Of a stretch of DNA of 64,000 nt, positions 8,735 to 25,296 are shown piece after piece. Below the pieces are notes generated by a model. That model saw nothing but the letters and a program-made list of their open reading frames with translations, did not search any database and was not told where the DNA came from. Location: the NCBI RefSeq assembly GCF_040807025.1, contig NC_090968.1:1426001-1490000 (forward strand). Direction: 5' to 3'. The stretch comes from Struthio camelus. Taxonomy: Eukaryota > Chordata > Aves > Struthioniformes > Struthionidae. The translations under genes were made by a program, and so were the position numbers. Numbering within the stretch: position 1 is the stretch's first letter; every line of letters starts with the position of its first letter.

Positions 8735-11700
8735 ATGGAGTTAACCCATGTTGAACCCACGGCTGTCATAGAGCTGCTGACGAGCACAGCGGAGAACATG
8801 GTCTCCACTCCGATGACGGGCTTCCTCTGGATGTTGATATTGGGCTTTGTCATTGCCTTCATCTTGGCATTCTCTGTTGGTGCCAATGATGTGGCAAACT
8901 CTTTTGGAACTGCGGTTGGGTCAGGCGTAGTGACCCTACGGCAAGCATGCGTCTTGGCAAGTATCTTTGAGACGGTGGGTTCTGTTCTCCTGGGAGCCAA
9001 AGTGAGCGAGACCATCCGGAAGGGGCTGATTGGCGTGGAAATGTACAATTCTACGCAGGAGCTGTTAATGGCTGGTTCCATCAGTGCGATGTTTGGTAAG
9101 TGCTCTGCTGAGATAGCAAAGGGATGGGCTGAAGTTCACAGGCTAGCCTCGTGCTCTGAGGTGTGCCCGATTTATCCTATATTGCAGTGGTGGTAACTCC
9201 ATTACCAGGCTTGTTCTTGTGCTTCAGGATCGGCTGTGTGGCAGCTAGTGGCTTCGTTCTTGAAGCTTCCCATTTCTGGTACCCATTGTATTGTTGGAGC
9301 AACGATTGGCTTTTCGCTGGTGGCCAAAGGGCAAGAAGGTGTCAAGTGGTCGGAGCTGCTTAAAATTGGTAAGTCCAACTCACTGGTGGCTTCAGAAGTT
9401 GCATAACTGTGTGTGATCTGCTGCGACCGTACCAGCCCAGGGCTTCCCCTTGCAGTAATGGGATACTAATCGCACCTCTTCTCTCCTAGTGTTGTCCTGG
9501 TTCATCTCACCCCTCCTTTCTGGCATCATGTCTGCTATCCTGTTCTTCCTTGTCCGTAGGCTCATCCTTTGTAAGGTAAGGATGGGCTAGCTGTGGGCTG
9601 CATGTTCTGGCAGCTTGGGGTTCCCAGGTGCTTTCCTTGTAGGACCCAACATGCTCATTGGGTTGGCTTACTTGCATCAGAACTTCTCCAGCAGTATCTG
9701 TCTGGATGTGTGCTTGCTCTGACACTGCTGACCCCTCATCCAGGAGAAGGTGAAGGGATGGGAAGACTAGGTCTGTAGATGTTTTCCGTAAAATGGAGCT
9801 TAGGAGATGAGCTTTTACCTGCCTCCCCCAAAACATCTGGGCTGGTCATCTCCTGCCTGGCCTAAGCAGAAACAGAGCTTCCAAGTAGTGAAGCAGCTCG
9901 GAAGTGGTAACATCAGAGCTTCTGGCCAGGCTTTTGTCTGGCTGCTTAACCAGTGGTGAAAGGCTGAACCTCCTCTGTGCTGCAGATGAAGGCAGTAACT
10001 GACAGCGATGGCATAAAAACAGGAGGGCCGGAATTGTCCCTGGTGCTGTGGAAACTGCGCTCTCTTCCCTAGGAGAGGCTGGCTGAGCAGCCCACATCTT
10101 CAGGCTGTTCTGCATCAGCTGCTTTCTGATCGCTAAGATTTTAGTACAGTTTTGGCTGGTTTTAGCCCTTCAAAGCAAAAGGAGGGCTCTGGCACCTTTT
10201 TGGGTGCTGCTTTGTGCTCAGTCAAAGGTGTGATGAGTGGAAGTGCCAGTTAGCATTGCTCTAACTTGGAAGATCTGCTTTAGCATTAATGTATAAGAGA
10301 AACGTTTCTTTCTGTACACAGAAACAGTGTTTCCATTGCCAATGACTTGCCTCACAGGTCTATTGCTGCTTAAGTGGGTGCAGGAGCTGTTTTGGGATGG
10401 GCCACCCTGAGAAATGAGTTCAGGGTAACTTGAGGCTTTCCTTCAGGTCACGTTGTACGTGATCCCTTGTCTTGGGAGCTGTAGGCCCGGGTCTGAGGTG
10501 AAACCTGCAGTTGAGGCTCCCCAGAGAAAATATTCCAGGCTCTTCCCTGCTGAAAGTGCCAGGCGGCAGCAGCTGCCTCCTGAAGAGCCTCCGAGGCTCC
10601 GTCTGAACCAAAGCCTCTCTGGCTGAGCTCGTAAGAAAACGTTTCCACTGTTTGGAGTGCTTGAAAGCCCAGGAGATAGGACCCGGCACCTGAGATGTTT
10701 GAAATGGAGGTGGTAGCTCTAGGTGTTAACCTTCTGCAGTGATGAACTGATGAACCTGAAGCATGCTGATGCTGCTGGTCAGGGATTTTCAGCCAGCTGT
10801 CCAGAGGACTGAACTTTGGCATTGTTGTATAATCTGTTCTGCGCATTGGAGGTTAATGACTTAAATTATTTTGGGTCTTGGGTCTAACTCTTTCTGCTTT
10901 AAGAGATGTTAGATCTTATCATTGCTGCTTCTACCTGGCAGCCCTCTGAAACGCTTTAGCGTCATTGCTGTCAGAGTAACCTTGCGTAACTGGCCTTTCA
11001 AAGCTGCACTGCCACTTAGTGTCCCATTGTCAAGAGATTCTGGCACCAAATAGCATGGTTGCTCTGTCTTGCTCAATGTTCAGTAACACTCAGTGTGTTT
11101 GTATCAACACTAGACCCAGATTGCTGGGCAGCAGCAGAGATTAAGTGCTCCTGCTGCTTGGGTGAGGGCCTCTGTATGCAGGTATGTGGCTGAATAAGCT
11201 GCTTGTATGAGTAATGGACTTTCTTAATTAGTCAGTCAGCTGGAAAGAGGCAAAAGCTTTGACAAATGGTTTTGTCTGAAAGTGCCTGGTGGTTTGAGGA
11301 GAAAACAAATCTGCAGCTGGAGGCTTGGGAGTTCTGCAGGCTAAACAGCCTTAGGAAGGCATATGCTGGGCTTGGTGGAGGAGCCAGGCTTCCTCTGCCT
11401 CTTGGTGAAGAGCAGCAGAGGAGTCTGTCTGCTGAACCAGGCTGCTTAGCTCGCTGGTCGTGTGAGGCTGCCTGGGCTCTTAGCTGTGCTTTGGAGGCAC
11501 AGCTTCTTTCAGGCTTGTGCTCCTGGCCTCGAAAGTACCTGGGCGGTGTTGAGAAACTCTGGTCCTGTCCTGTGCTTGGGTCGCTGGGGAGTACAGGGCT
11601 CTTGACTGCATCATAAAATCCTCGGGCGACCCATTGCATTCTCCCACCACCTCTGCCCTCAAGAGATAGCTGGGGAATCTCGCCGTGCAGCAGCCCTTCT

Positions 11701-14700
11701 GACAGCTCTGGTAGATTATTTTCTAACTGGAATGTAGTGGAAAAGCTGTCTGGAGCCTTCTGGGTCTCTCCCAGAGCTGGCTTTTGGCAGAGCTTAGGGG
11801 AGCACAGTGTTTTAGTCGGCAGTTGACTGAAGAAGGGGCACACAGACCCTTTTGGTGAGGGGCTGTTGTTCAGCTGTTCCTCAGCTGCTGCACAGCCCTT
11901 GAAGCAACCTGGTGAGAGTTAGAGTGCCTGGGGTCTGTTTTTCTGCAGCTTTGAATATTGTTTTGCAGGCAGATCCTGTTCCCAGTGGCTTGCGAGCTTT
12001 GCCGATCTTCTATGCCTGTACCGTGGGGATCAACCTCTTCTCCATCATGTATACTGGTGCACCTTGTAAGTACATGTCAGAATACTTAAGCCTGAATTTT
12101 TAAATTCTTTACAAAACCTCCATTAAATGCACGATTTACCCCTTTTTGCTTTACAGGGCTGAAATCTTCTAGAAGGCGGCTGGCCTGTGCCGGTTACAGA
12201 AGGCTGCAGGCTAGCGTGCGCTGAGTTCTAAAACTAGCTAGTTGCCCAACCAAAGAGGCCTGCTCAAACTAAACCCCCACAGACCTTTCTCCTTAGACTT
12301 CACAGGACTGGCAGATAACATGACTTCCCCTTCCTTCTCTTACCTGTGCTAAAACTCAGGTACCAGCTGCTGCTGAAGAGACTCCTTGGGCTCCCCCTTC
12401 TCCAGTAGTGAGGGTAGGAGCAGGGCTGGAGCTTGGGATGGGAGTCTGTGGCCTTGTGATTCACCTAGTCCCTAAGAATAAACTAATTATCCCTGAGACT
12501 TCCTGGCGCGAAGAGCTGGCATACTGCAGCTGGCACCTGTACTGAGAAGAGGAGTTCATGCTTCAGTTTGAAACCCTGGGAACACCAAATTGAAGTGTTT
12601 GTTTGGCTGTTATGTAGAGGGACAGACCCAGGGCAGGACTAGAAAAGCACTGTGCTGTTGTCAGGCTAGCTTGGCACGGGAGGGTAGCTTTGCATAATAA
12701 GCAGGAGGCCCGCAGAGCTGGAAGGCAAGCTGATGTAGAGAAGCTCAAATCATAACTTCCATCAGTCAGAGTAGCTCAGCATGAGTTGTTTTCAGTCTGA
12801 GTGGGTTTCCTGTTGTGGAACAGTGGAAGAGGTCACTGGGAGCTGGAGGTGGAGTTGACAGTAGTCAGTGTTGGCTTTTGAGGGTTTTCTCTGTAAACAG
12901 TGACTGAAAGCTTTTGGAGGGATGTCAGCTTTCGCTTGGATCTCTGGCTTGCTCAGATGCAGCATCCAGCCTGGGAGTGTCCCTGAGCTGTGGGCTGTGA
13001 GGAGAAGGCAGCAGGGGAGTGCTGGGATTCTCCAGGAGGCACTGAGGCTTGTTAAAGCATCAACAGCACTGCTTCAAACCAGTTTACAGCTTGGCACTTC
13101 CCTAGGTAGATTCATATTTAACTTAAGCCCTGAATTTGAGGAGGGGGTTGGGTAAGCTCAGTGCTCCTTAACGTAGGGTTTGTAGCCTTCAGCAAGGCAG
13201 GATTGTTGTAAGCTGCTATTTGCTTACAGGTTAACAGAGTGTATAAAGCAGCTGTGATGTTGCTGGTGGTGCGCTAGGAGCAAAGTTTTCTTGGCTGCAG
13301 CAGGAAATGCAGGAGTTGAGCCATTGCAAGCATTGGGTATCTTGACTGGGGGCTGCAGCAGACTGTATAATGTAAAGCTTCTGCTAGAAGTCTCACTGCA
13401 TGTGAGAATGCTTGTAAGTAGGTCACTTAACACCTTGGATGCCTTTCCTGGTGAAGAGGCAGTTTGGGCTTAAGTTTCTAGTGACTTGTATAGCTGAAAA
13501 ATCCTCTTTCCAGAGCAGCTAGGAGAGTTAATGGAGACATCTGGCTCTCCAGTGGGAGCAGCTGAGGTCCTGTGTGTCCCTCCCCTGGTTGCTCCCAGAC
13601 TGGTGTGCTGGGGGAATAGCACTGTCTGCTGCAGCAGCTTTTGCTCATTTTTTTTTCTTTTTTTCTTTGACATTGCAGCAAGTCAGGACACAAGGCTCTG
13701 TGTGTGTGGTGTTGACAACTAAGCTTGGGTGAGAATACTCCAGTTGCTTGCTGCCAGGGCAGAATGCACACCAGTCACTAATCTGGTTTGGCTGTGGGAG
13801 GGAGGGAAAGTGTCTGAACATGTGAAAGAGATTAGCTTGTGATGGGGAGATTGTAACCTGGTGGGGCTCCTATATGGGTTAAGCTCTGGCTTCTGTATGG
13901 TCAGTGGTGGATTCTCGATGTATACTGGAAGCTCATTTCTCCCTGCCATGGAGCTGGCAGACAAACTAGCTCAGGATGTTGCAGGCGGTTGGAGGCTCTG
14001 TGCTGGGTACCAGTTCCTCAAGCTGAAGAGCAAAGTCTTACATTGAGGGGGCTGTTGCCCTGGGGTTTTCAAGATCCATTGTTTTATTTCCTAGTGCTGG
14101 GCTTTGACAAACTTCCTCTCTGGGGTATCCTCCTAATATCGGCGGGGAGTGCTGTTGTCTGTGCTCTCGTCGTCTGGTTCTTTGTATGTCCGAGAATGAA
14201 GAAGAAAATCGAACGTAAGTAATAGCTGGCTCTTTGCTGTTCTGTGGGGAAGGGCATGCTTTTGCTAACCAACTTCTTTTTGCAGTGGGGGATCTTGTTA
14301 GGCATGGGGTTGTTATTACGAGCAGGGACACTTAGCTTAAGCTAGCACTTCAGCTGCTGTGCGAACCCTGAGCCACTAGGCATTTCTAATCGAGGTGTTG
14401 GCTGTTGCTGGACCCTTCATGCTTCTAACCAGCAGCAGCACCTGAATGCTGCCCTCTGAGACCTGAAATGTCCCCTCTAAGTAGCTGTCACGCTGCTGTG
14501 TGGTGTCTGGCAGCTGACTTCTCTGCCTGCCCCTCTGAGCAAGGTGATCTCTCCTTGAACTGGAAGAGACACCAGGCAATAAACAATGCTGTTTCATACT
14601 GAGCATCCACCCAGAAACAGGGAAGGTAGGAGGGCACATGCCTGTTAACCGGTGTAACCTTTAATCCTGCACATACCTGATGATCAATCTTTGGCTTGGT

Positions 14701-17700
14701 GGCTGCAGATCACAAGTTAAAGCTGTGTAATCTTATGAAATCCTTGCCCTGTAGCAAAAATTATCTATTGAAAGACATCCAAAGAAGCAGTCCCAAGCTC
14801 TGACTTCCTAATAGTGCAGGGAGCTCTCCTGGAGTAGTGTGTGGTCTTGCATATAAATTTCATGTGCAGTCTCAGGCGTTTCAAGAACTGTAGATGAGGG
14901 GATAACAAGTGTCCTTGTCAAGCTTGTGTAATTGGGGTGTGACTAACAGTTTTATGGCTGCCCTTGAAATTCTTCCAGTTGTTAGGGCTTCAGCTTAACT
15001 CCTGCCTGCTAACCAAGCGTGCCTGCTGGATAGCAGCGCTGGAAGAGGTCATGATCAAACCCCACAGCCCTGCTGATGTGCGCTGCTGCAGCGCACAAGC
15101 TGTGCAGCTCGGCTAGGAAGCTCTACAGAGGCTTTACGCCAGGATGGGTAGCTGAATCCTGCAGTCTGATAGTCCTTGTAGCAAGCCAACTGGCAGGAAA
15201 GTAGTCACGTCGCTAATGCGAAGGCAATTTTTGTCTGTGTTAGCTGACCTTGTGTTTTCACCTGAAGGTAGCAGGCTTCCTGGTGGAGGGGGAGTAATTG
15301 CCTTGGTTTCCAGGGTCTGAAAATACTGGCTTGGCTCTTCCAGTGGAACAGGAAACCAAGCTGCCCTTGGAAGGTGGAGCCTGCCTCCTGGCCAACTGGG
15401 CTATTTGGGTGCATGAGCTAGCACTGAGTGCTGGACTGAGCTGGTGAAGTAAGAGAGAAGTTGGGGTGTTTACTAGGCATTTGCCTGTCACCTTCAGGCA
15501 TCATTACCACATGAGAAGCTTTGCCACAGGCTAGTTGACACAAATAGCTGCGCTTGCAATGGCAGCTGGAAATGAGGATGTAGCCTTGTGTGTACCTAGA
15601 GATAACCATGACTTGTGATTGGCAGAAGAGGAATCTCTGCTGTAGGAATAACAGGCGAAAGCCCCATAATGTTGCTCACCCCACCCAGTGTGGGTGTGTG
15701 GGATCTAAAAATAGGAGATGAGCTGGCTCATGACAGTCTGGCTGTTGTGACAAGGTGTGACTGCTGAGCACTAATGTGGAAGGGGAACAGTTACCAAAGT
15801 TCAGAACTGGGAGCTGTAAACTAATTTAGCTGCCATAAATCTGAACCATGAGGGGTGCTGGCCTGCCCCTGATCTTCAACTCCCTGGGGAGGAGGAGCAG
15901 GGTGGATGTGGCTCCATGGCTTTGGCTGTGGTGGTGGGAAAGGGGTTTAATGGCAACCGCCTTTCTTCACAGGAGAGATTAAATCAAGTCCTTCCGAAAG
16001 CCCCCTGATGGAGAAGAACAGCAGTTTGAAGGAAGATCACGAGGAGCCCAAGGTGCCATTGGGCAATAGTGTGGGGGATGCCAAGAGCCCTGTTGCTGAC
16101 ACAGTGTCAGCTGTGCCACACCGGGCAGTTGTGGAAGAGAAAACTGTCTCCTTCAACCTGGGAGACTTGGAGGAGGCCCCGGAGCGTGAGAGGCTCCCTA
16201 GCCTTGACCTGAAGGAAACCAACATTGACAGTGGTGAGTTGGGGTGGGGGGTCAATGAGGGGATGCAGGTGTTTGAGGATTGTCTTGGCTGTGTTTTTTG
16301 TGCACCTGCCTGCAAGGCTGGTATCCCTGGGAGCTAAATGTCCCTTTTCTCAGCAGGAGCAGTGCAGCTGCCCAATGGCAACCTCGTTCAGTTCAACCAG
16401 GCTGTGAGCCACCACATCAACTCCAGCGGGCAGTACCAGTACCACACCGTGCACAAGGACTCCGGCCTCTACAAGGAGCTGCTGCATAAACTGCACCTTG
16501 CCAAAATGGGGGACTGCATGGGTGACTCGGACAAGCCGCTGCGGCGCAACAACAGTTACACCTCTTACACCATGGCCATCTGTGGCATGCCCCTGGACTC
16601 CTTCCGGGCCAAGGAGGGCGAGCCCAAGGGGGAAGAGATGGAGAAGCTGACCTGGCCTGCTGCAGACACTAAGAAGAGGGTCCGCATGGACAGCTACACC
16701 AGCTACTGCAACGCAGTGGCGGACACCCACCCAGCCGCTGATGTGGATCTGAACACGGCCCAGGTGGAGATCAGCATTAGTGACAGGAAGTGCAGCAGTA
16801 ACTCCCTGGAAGAGTGGCATGACCAGGACAAACCTGAAGTGTCCCTCCTCTTCCAGTTCCTGCAGATCCTTACAGCCTGCTTTGGCTCTTTTGCTCATGG
16901 TGGCAATGATGTCAGGTCAGTTGAGTTAGAAGTGGTGGGTTTGTGTGCTGGTTCTGAAGTGGTTATGTGCCACCCGCCTGTGAAGGTGGAGTGATGAAGC
17001 TGCTGGCCTCTAGCATAAGTCTCCTTTCTCTTGCAGCAATGCCATAGGCCCTCTGGTCGCTCTCTACCTTGTCTACCAGACGGGTGATGTGGCTACGAAG
17101 GTGGCGACTCCCATCTGGCTGCTGCTGTATGGAGGTGCTGGCATTTGCATTGGCTTGTGGGTCTGGGGCAGGAGAGTCATTCAGACGATGGGGAAGGACC
17201 TGACTCCCATCACACCGTCAAGGTAAGGCCTTGCTTGGGGCGAACTTCAGGCAGTTGCAGAGCAGCATCCTGCTCCCAGAGCCCCACTCTGGATCAGGAA
17301 GAGCTTCCAATGCTTCCTTGAGGTGGAGCCCTGCTTGGCTAGAGGAGCTGGAGCATGCTGCCACTGCAGCCTATGGGGACTGTGTGACATGTCCCTGCAT
17401 GCAGGGCCACCTTCTGCTGGGGCTGCACACTGACTTCTCTCCGGCTCGTTAGCCCTTGAGGGACTAATCCTGGGCTGCTGGAGGCCTGGAGAACCAAGTG
17501 GGGAGCTGATCCTGCTGTGTTAGGATCCGCTCAGCGCTGTGTGGGGGGAGCAGCCCCAAGGCTTGCTGCTAAATGAGCCTAATCGGGTAGCGTGTGAGGT
17601 GCTTGGTGCCAGCCCTCTCCTAGTTTCCCACATGCTTGCTCTTCCCGCAGCGGCTTCAGCATCGAGCTGGCGTCTGCCCTGACGGTGGTGATTGCCTCAA

Positions 17701-18756
17701 ATGTTGGCCTCCCCATCAGCACGACCCACTGCAAGGTAAGTGGGAGTGAGGAGTTAACAGCGCAGTTGGTGGCACTGGCGTGTGGTCAGACCCGCTTCTC
17801 GCTGTGAGGTGCGGACTCTGGCTGCCTCAAACCCTGGTGCTAATAAGGTGACTGTTCAGGAGTTCCCGAAATAGGCTGCCTGCTGGCCTTTAGTTCACAG
17901 GTCTTAAATTTGCATTTGAATGTGGTATGGTGGCAAGTGGGCTTAAGAGTATAGGCCCAGGAACTAAGGAAGAGTCACTGAAGAAAGGCGCTTGGGGAAA
18001 CACTTGGACGCAGAGCTGTGGTGGAACAAAAGAGCTTTGTGGGACCCTTTATGGCTCTGCCAAGTGGCCCAGGCTGCTCGGCCATGGGAACCTGTGTTCT
18101 GCTGCATTTCTTCCGGATCAAAGCTCTTGGGAGGCAGTTTGTTGCCAAGCCTTTTCTCACCCACTTCTGTCCCTGCTGGGGTCTGCTGGGAAGCCTGTGG
18201 CAGCGAGGGCCTCAAGCAAGACCCTCGGCTGTGTGACCGCTGCTTTCCTTGGGCAGTTCTCGCTGGTCGCGAGCCTGCCTGGAGCTGGGGAGCAGGGCTG
18301 TGAGGGGTGCTGGTGGGAGCTGGGGGGCTCTTTGGTCAGAAGTGGAGGTCTGGAAAGCTCCGAGCTGGCTCGGGGCAGGGTTACTGGGCTGCTTGCAGGA
18401 GGAACAGCCCAGCTGCCTGTGCGCTCCCTCTTGGAGAGGGCTGGGGCCCTGCAGGCCCCAATGCGGGGCAGGAGCGAGCCACCCCACAGAGCCAGGGCAG
18501 GCAGGAGATGCTGAGCATGAGGCAGGCACCCAAGGGACTGCAGCCAGCTCCGGTGCAGCAGCAGCCCCCCACATGCGGCTGGCTTCTCCCGCAGGTGGGC
18601 TCAGTCGTCTCCGTGGGCTGGCTCCGCTCCAGGAAGGCTGTGGACTGGCGCCTCTTCCGCAACATCTTCATGGCCTGGTTCGTCACGGTCCCCATCTCGG
18701 GCCTCATCAGCGCGGCTATCATGGCAGTGTTCAAGTATGGCATCCTGGGAGTGTGA
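8735..18756 (+). CDS. SLC20A1: SLC20A1 (PiT-1), sodium-dependent phosphate transporter 1
   Basis: Plasma-membrane Na+/Pi symporter that imports inorganic phosphate and also serves as a retrovirus receptor in mammals. Ten coding exons: 8735-9095, 9228-9368, 9490-9575, 11969-12065, 14095-14214, 15973-16233, 16357-16915, 17037-17222, 17651-17735, 18595-18756. They total 2058 bases, 685 residues (human 679), and all phases fit. The two inverted PHO4-family repeats are present: [16 protein letters not shown] at residues 49-64 and [16 protein letters not shown] from about residue 537. The conserved acidic residue of the first repeat is Glu79 in ASIFETVGS. The large cytoplasmic loop (exons 7-8, roughly residues 269-520) keeps [17 protein letters not shown] and [20 protein letters not shown]. 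The N terminus is about nine residues longer than human. The start was chosen as the first ATG in frame with family homology; upstream ATGs are short uORFs. Confidence 0.97.
9576..11968 (+). other. SLC20A1 intron 4, no other gene seen
   Basis: Unique intronic sequence of moderate GC content between the exons ending at 9575 and starting at 11969. The ORFs in it show no family resemblance, and no complete transposon was recognised. Confidence 0.6.
12066..14094 (+). other. SLC20A1 intron 5, no other gene seen
   Basis: Intronic sequence with a T-rich stretch near 13650-13668. No exon-like segment with transporter homology and no recognised repeat family. Confidence 0.6.
14215..15972 (+). other. 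SLC20A1 intron 6, no other gene seen
   Basis: Intronic sequence with no recognised repeat or gene. Flanking splice sites (GTAAGT at 14215, AG at 15971-15972) preserve the phase of the Arg codon across the junction. Confidence 0.6.
17736..18594 (+). other. SLC20A1 last intron, no other gene seen
   Basis: Intron between exons ending 17735 and starting 18595. Short ORFs on both strands lack recognisable domains. Confidence 0.6.
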
Positions 18757-19440
18757 GGGGACCGGTGCTGCGGGGGAGCCCTGGGAGCGTTGTAGCTCGT
18801 GCTGTACCTGCTTTCATGCTAACGATTGTCTCGACTAGCCGCAAGATAGCCAGAGCGGACTTGTCCCAGAGCACGTCCCCGCGCAGGCTGTGAATTACTG
18901 TAGATTTCTGTACTTTTTTTTATTGGGCTTTCCTCAATTGTCTAGTGTTGTCACTGAAGTATCTTTTGTTTTTTTTAAACTCTTTGGCGCTAAGTTTCTA
19001 GAAGCGGTGGGTGAAGCAGTAAGTCGGTGCTCACCGCAGAGCTGTGCCTATCCTGCTGCTGTGTAGCTTTAGATGAGCAGTTCTGGGAGGCCACTCTTTC
19101 CTTTTAATGACTTAATTAAAATCCTAGGGCCATGATTCCTCCTGGAGTAAGGACTTGGGCTGGTTCTTGCCCTGCTCGGGGGCCAACGGGGCGGAGGTGG
19201 GTCACCCCCCCCCCCCCCGAAAGCAGGCTGTCACGTGTTCAGCTTTGCCTCCATCGCCGTAGTGTGGCACAAACAAGAGAAGCTGCAGTACCATCACACT
19301 CTTGGCTCCTGTGGTTTTTTCCCCCCCCCCTCCTTTTTTTTTCCCCCCCCTCTCCCTTTTGGAGGGGGGCAGCCCCACCGTCCCCTATGCACTGCTGCTA
19401 CCTCAAATTCAATAAAGACTTCCTTCTTACAGCAGTGCTG
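18757..19440 (+). other. SLC20A1: SLC20A1 3' untranslated region
   Basis: The region after the stop contains A/T-rich segments and long C and T homopolymer tracts (about 19207-19219 and 19314-19351). It ends at a canonical AATAAA at 19411-19416, followed about 20-30 bases later by a probable cleavage site. Confidence 0.7.
19411..19416 (+). terminator. SLC20A1 polyadenylation signal (AATAAA)
   Basis: First canonical AATAAA after the SLC20A1 stop codon, in unique sequence. A weaker ATTAAA-like site (TTAATTAAAAT) is at about 19110-19120. Confidence 0.75.
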
Positions 19441-20280
19441 CGGGGTTTCATTTGCAGGGCTGGGGGGGCTCGGTCCCCCTGTGCTGTGGGAGCTGCAGTC
19501 TCTGCCCCACCCTGCCTTGGAGCTGCGACTGTGGGGCCTGATAACAGTGGCTCATGTGCCACCTCTGTCACGGGACTGGGTGTCAACAGCCCCCCCAGCT
19601 GCCCTGTGCTGGGGGGGGGGGTTATCATGGCCGTGCAGCCAGGGCTGCTCCTTACCCAGCTGCGGTGTCACTAGTGCCACTTATCACCTGGTGCAGAGTG
19701 GGGGGAGGGACTGGGGCCCCTGTCCCCCTGCTGGCGCCTGAGGAAGCTCATGGGGGTTGGGGACACCTGGGTCCCTGGGGAAGCTGCAACCTGTCTGCAG
19801 AGCCTGGCCCTGGTCAAGGCTGGGCCGCGGGGACCCACGTCAGTGTGACGGCTCCACTGTGTTGCAAGAGCCCCAGGTGATTGCAGCGGGCCCCGGGGCT
19901 GCCACTGTGCCCCTGCTGCGTGACATGGGGACAGGGACGCAGCCTGGCCCGGATGCCTGGGTCCCCTCGCGGGCGGCGATCGGAGGCGGTAGCGGGGTGC
20001 GCTGTGCAAGGCCTGGGGCCTTGACCCCCAGCTTAATGATTTGCTGGTGGGCGCTGTGCCACCCCTGCCAGTGTCACCCTGCGCAAACACCGGTGATAAG
20101 GGGCTGCATGGTGGGGGGGGGGTCCCGGCCCCCACCAGAGCAGGGTGCTGGCGGGGTGGGGGCCCACGCTGGCCACCGCAGAGGGCCTGCCCCGAGGGTG
20201 CCCCTGCGGGGAGCCGGGCTGGCGCCGGCGGAGGCCGAGGCCGTGGGAGGACGTTTCCTCTGGCCGGTGTCACCTTTGTC
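19441..20280. other. SLC20A1-NT5DC4 spacer
   Basis: GC-rich intergenic DNA with no recognised gene. Another copy of the CCCGGATGCCTGGGTCCC motif is at about 19947-19964. Long ORFs on the minus strand (e.g. 19671-20450) are low-complexity Pro/Ala/Arg readings of GC-rich DNA. Confidence 0.5.
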
Positions 20281-20660
20281 CCTGCGGTGGGTCCCGGGGG
20301 GGGGGGCTGTGCTGGGGGGTGCTGCCCCAGCTGGGGTAAATGGGGGGTGGGAGGGGAGACACTGCACCCGGGGGGGCAGATAAGGGAGCGCTGCCCTCGT
20401 TGGGGGTGTTGGGGGGCATTGCCCCCGGGGGGGGTGCGTGGGGGGGACAACTGTCCTAGTTGGGGGGCGCTGCCTGGGTGGGGGATGCATGGGGGGGGGA
20501 ATAGTCCCAGTTTGGGGGCAACGCCTGGGGGGGTGCGGGGGGGGCACTGCCCCAGTTAGGGGGGTGCGTAGGGGAGACAGTCCCACGGGGGGGGCATTGC
20601 CCTGGGGGGGAGCACGTGGTGGGGGGCAGTGGCCCAGGGGAGGGGGTGCGTGGGGGGCGC
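20281..20660. repeat. Degenerate G-rich repeat upstream of NT5DC4
   Basis: Loose repetition of units of about 35-60 bp containing GGGGGGCGCTGCCCxxGTTGGGG and GGGTGCGTGGGGGG. Runs of up to ten Gs occur on the plus strand. It leads directly into the NT5DC4 CpG-rich promoter. Confidence 0.6.
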
Positions 20661-20786
20661 AGCGCGGGGTGCCCGGGGCGGCGGGGGCCGGGCCGGGGCC
20701 GGGGCCGGGCCGGGGGCGGGCCGCGGCGGCCCCGTTAAAGCGGCGGCGGCGGCGGCCAGAGGCGGCGGCGGCCGGAGGCGGCGGCG
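20660..20786 (+). promoter_or_regulatory. NT5DC4: NT5DC4 CpG-rich promoter / 5' UTR
   Basis: GGGGCC/GGCC and GGC-trinucleotide-rich segment directly before the ATG, with no TATA box. The GGC repeat continues into the coding sequence as an alanine run. Confidence 0.5.
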
Positions 20787-24899
<4,113 letters not shown>

Positions 24900-25290
24900 G
24901 CCCACTCCCAGCGCCGAGGGTTGCTGAGCCGGCGGGTGCCAGACCCCGGGAGGGCGTGTGGGTGGGCAAGGAGCTCCTCTCCGCGCGGGCGATCCCAGCC
25001 CGCTCGCGCCGCTGCCACCACCACTGTCCACGGGTCCGGCACTGGAAACCCAAAGCGCATCGCAAGCCAACACCGGGCTCTGCAGCCGGCGGCTCCCATC
25101 GCTCCGTCTCCGGCGCTGGGCTCCGGTGCGGCTCCGGGTAGACGTGGATGGATGTTGCTCAAATGCAAGAGGGCTCTGGGAGCGCCTGCTGCTCCCTCTG
25201 GGTTCCTTGTTACCTGCTGGGCTCTGGCCCCCTCGTGTTTTTTTACCCTTTTCTATTTATAAAAGATGATGCTCAAACTCCTGGTTAAGT
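24900..25290 (+). other. NT5DC4: NT5DC4 3' UTR
   Basis: Sequence after the NT5DC4 stop, becoming A/T-rich at about 25235-25290. No plus-strand AATAAA is seen; the variant TATAAA at about 25257-25262 is a possible signal. Confidence 0.4.
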
Positions 25291-25296
25291 TTTATT
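25291..25296 (-). terminator. Minus-strand AATAAA, possible CKAP2L end
   Basis: Canonical AATAAA on the minus strand, just past the likely end of NT5DC4. It is the first canonical signal found downstream of the CKAP2L stop, about 1.55 kb away. If used, CKAP2L would have a long 3' UTR that ends tail-to-tail with NT5DC4. Variant signals closer to the stop (e.g. minus-strand TATAAA near 26645) are alternatives. Confidence 0.4.
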
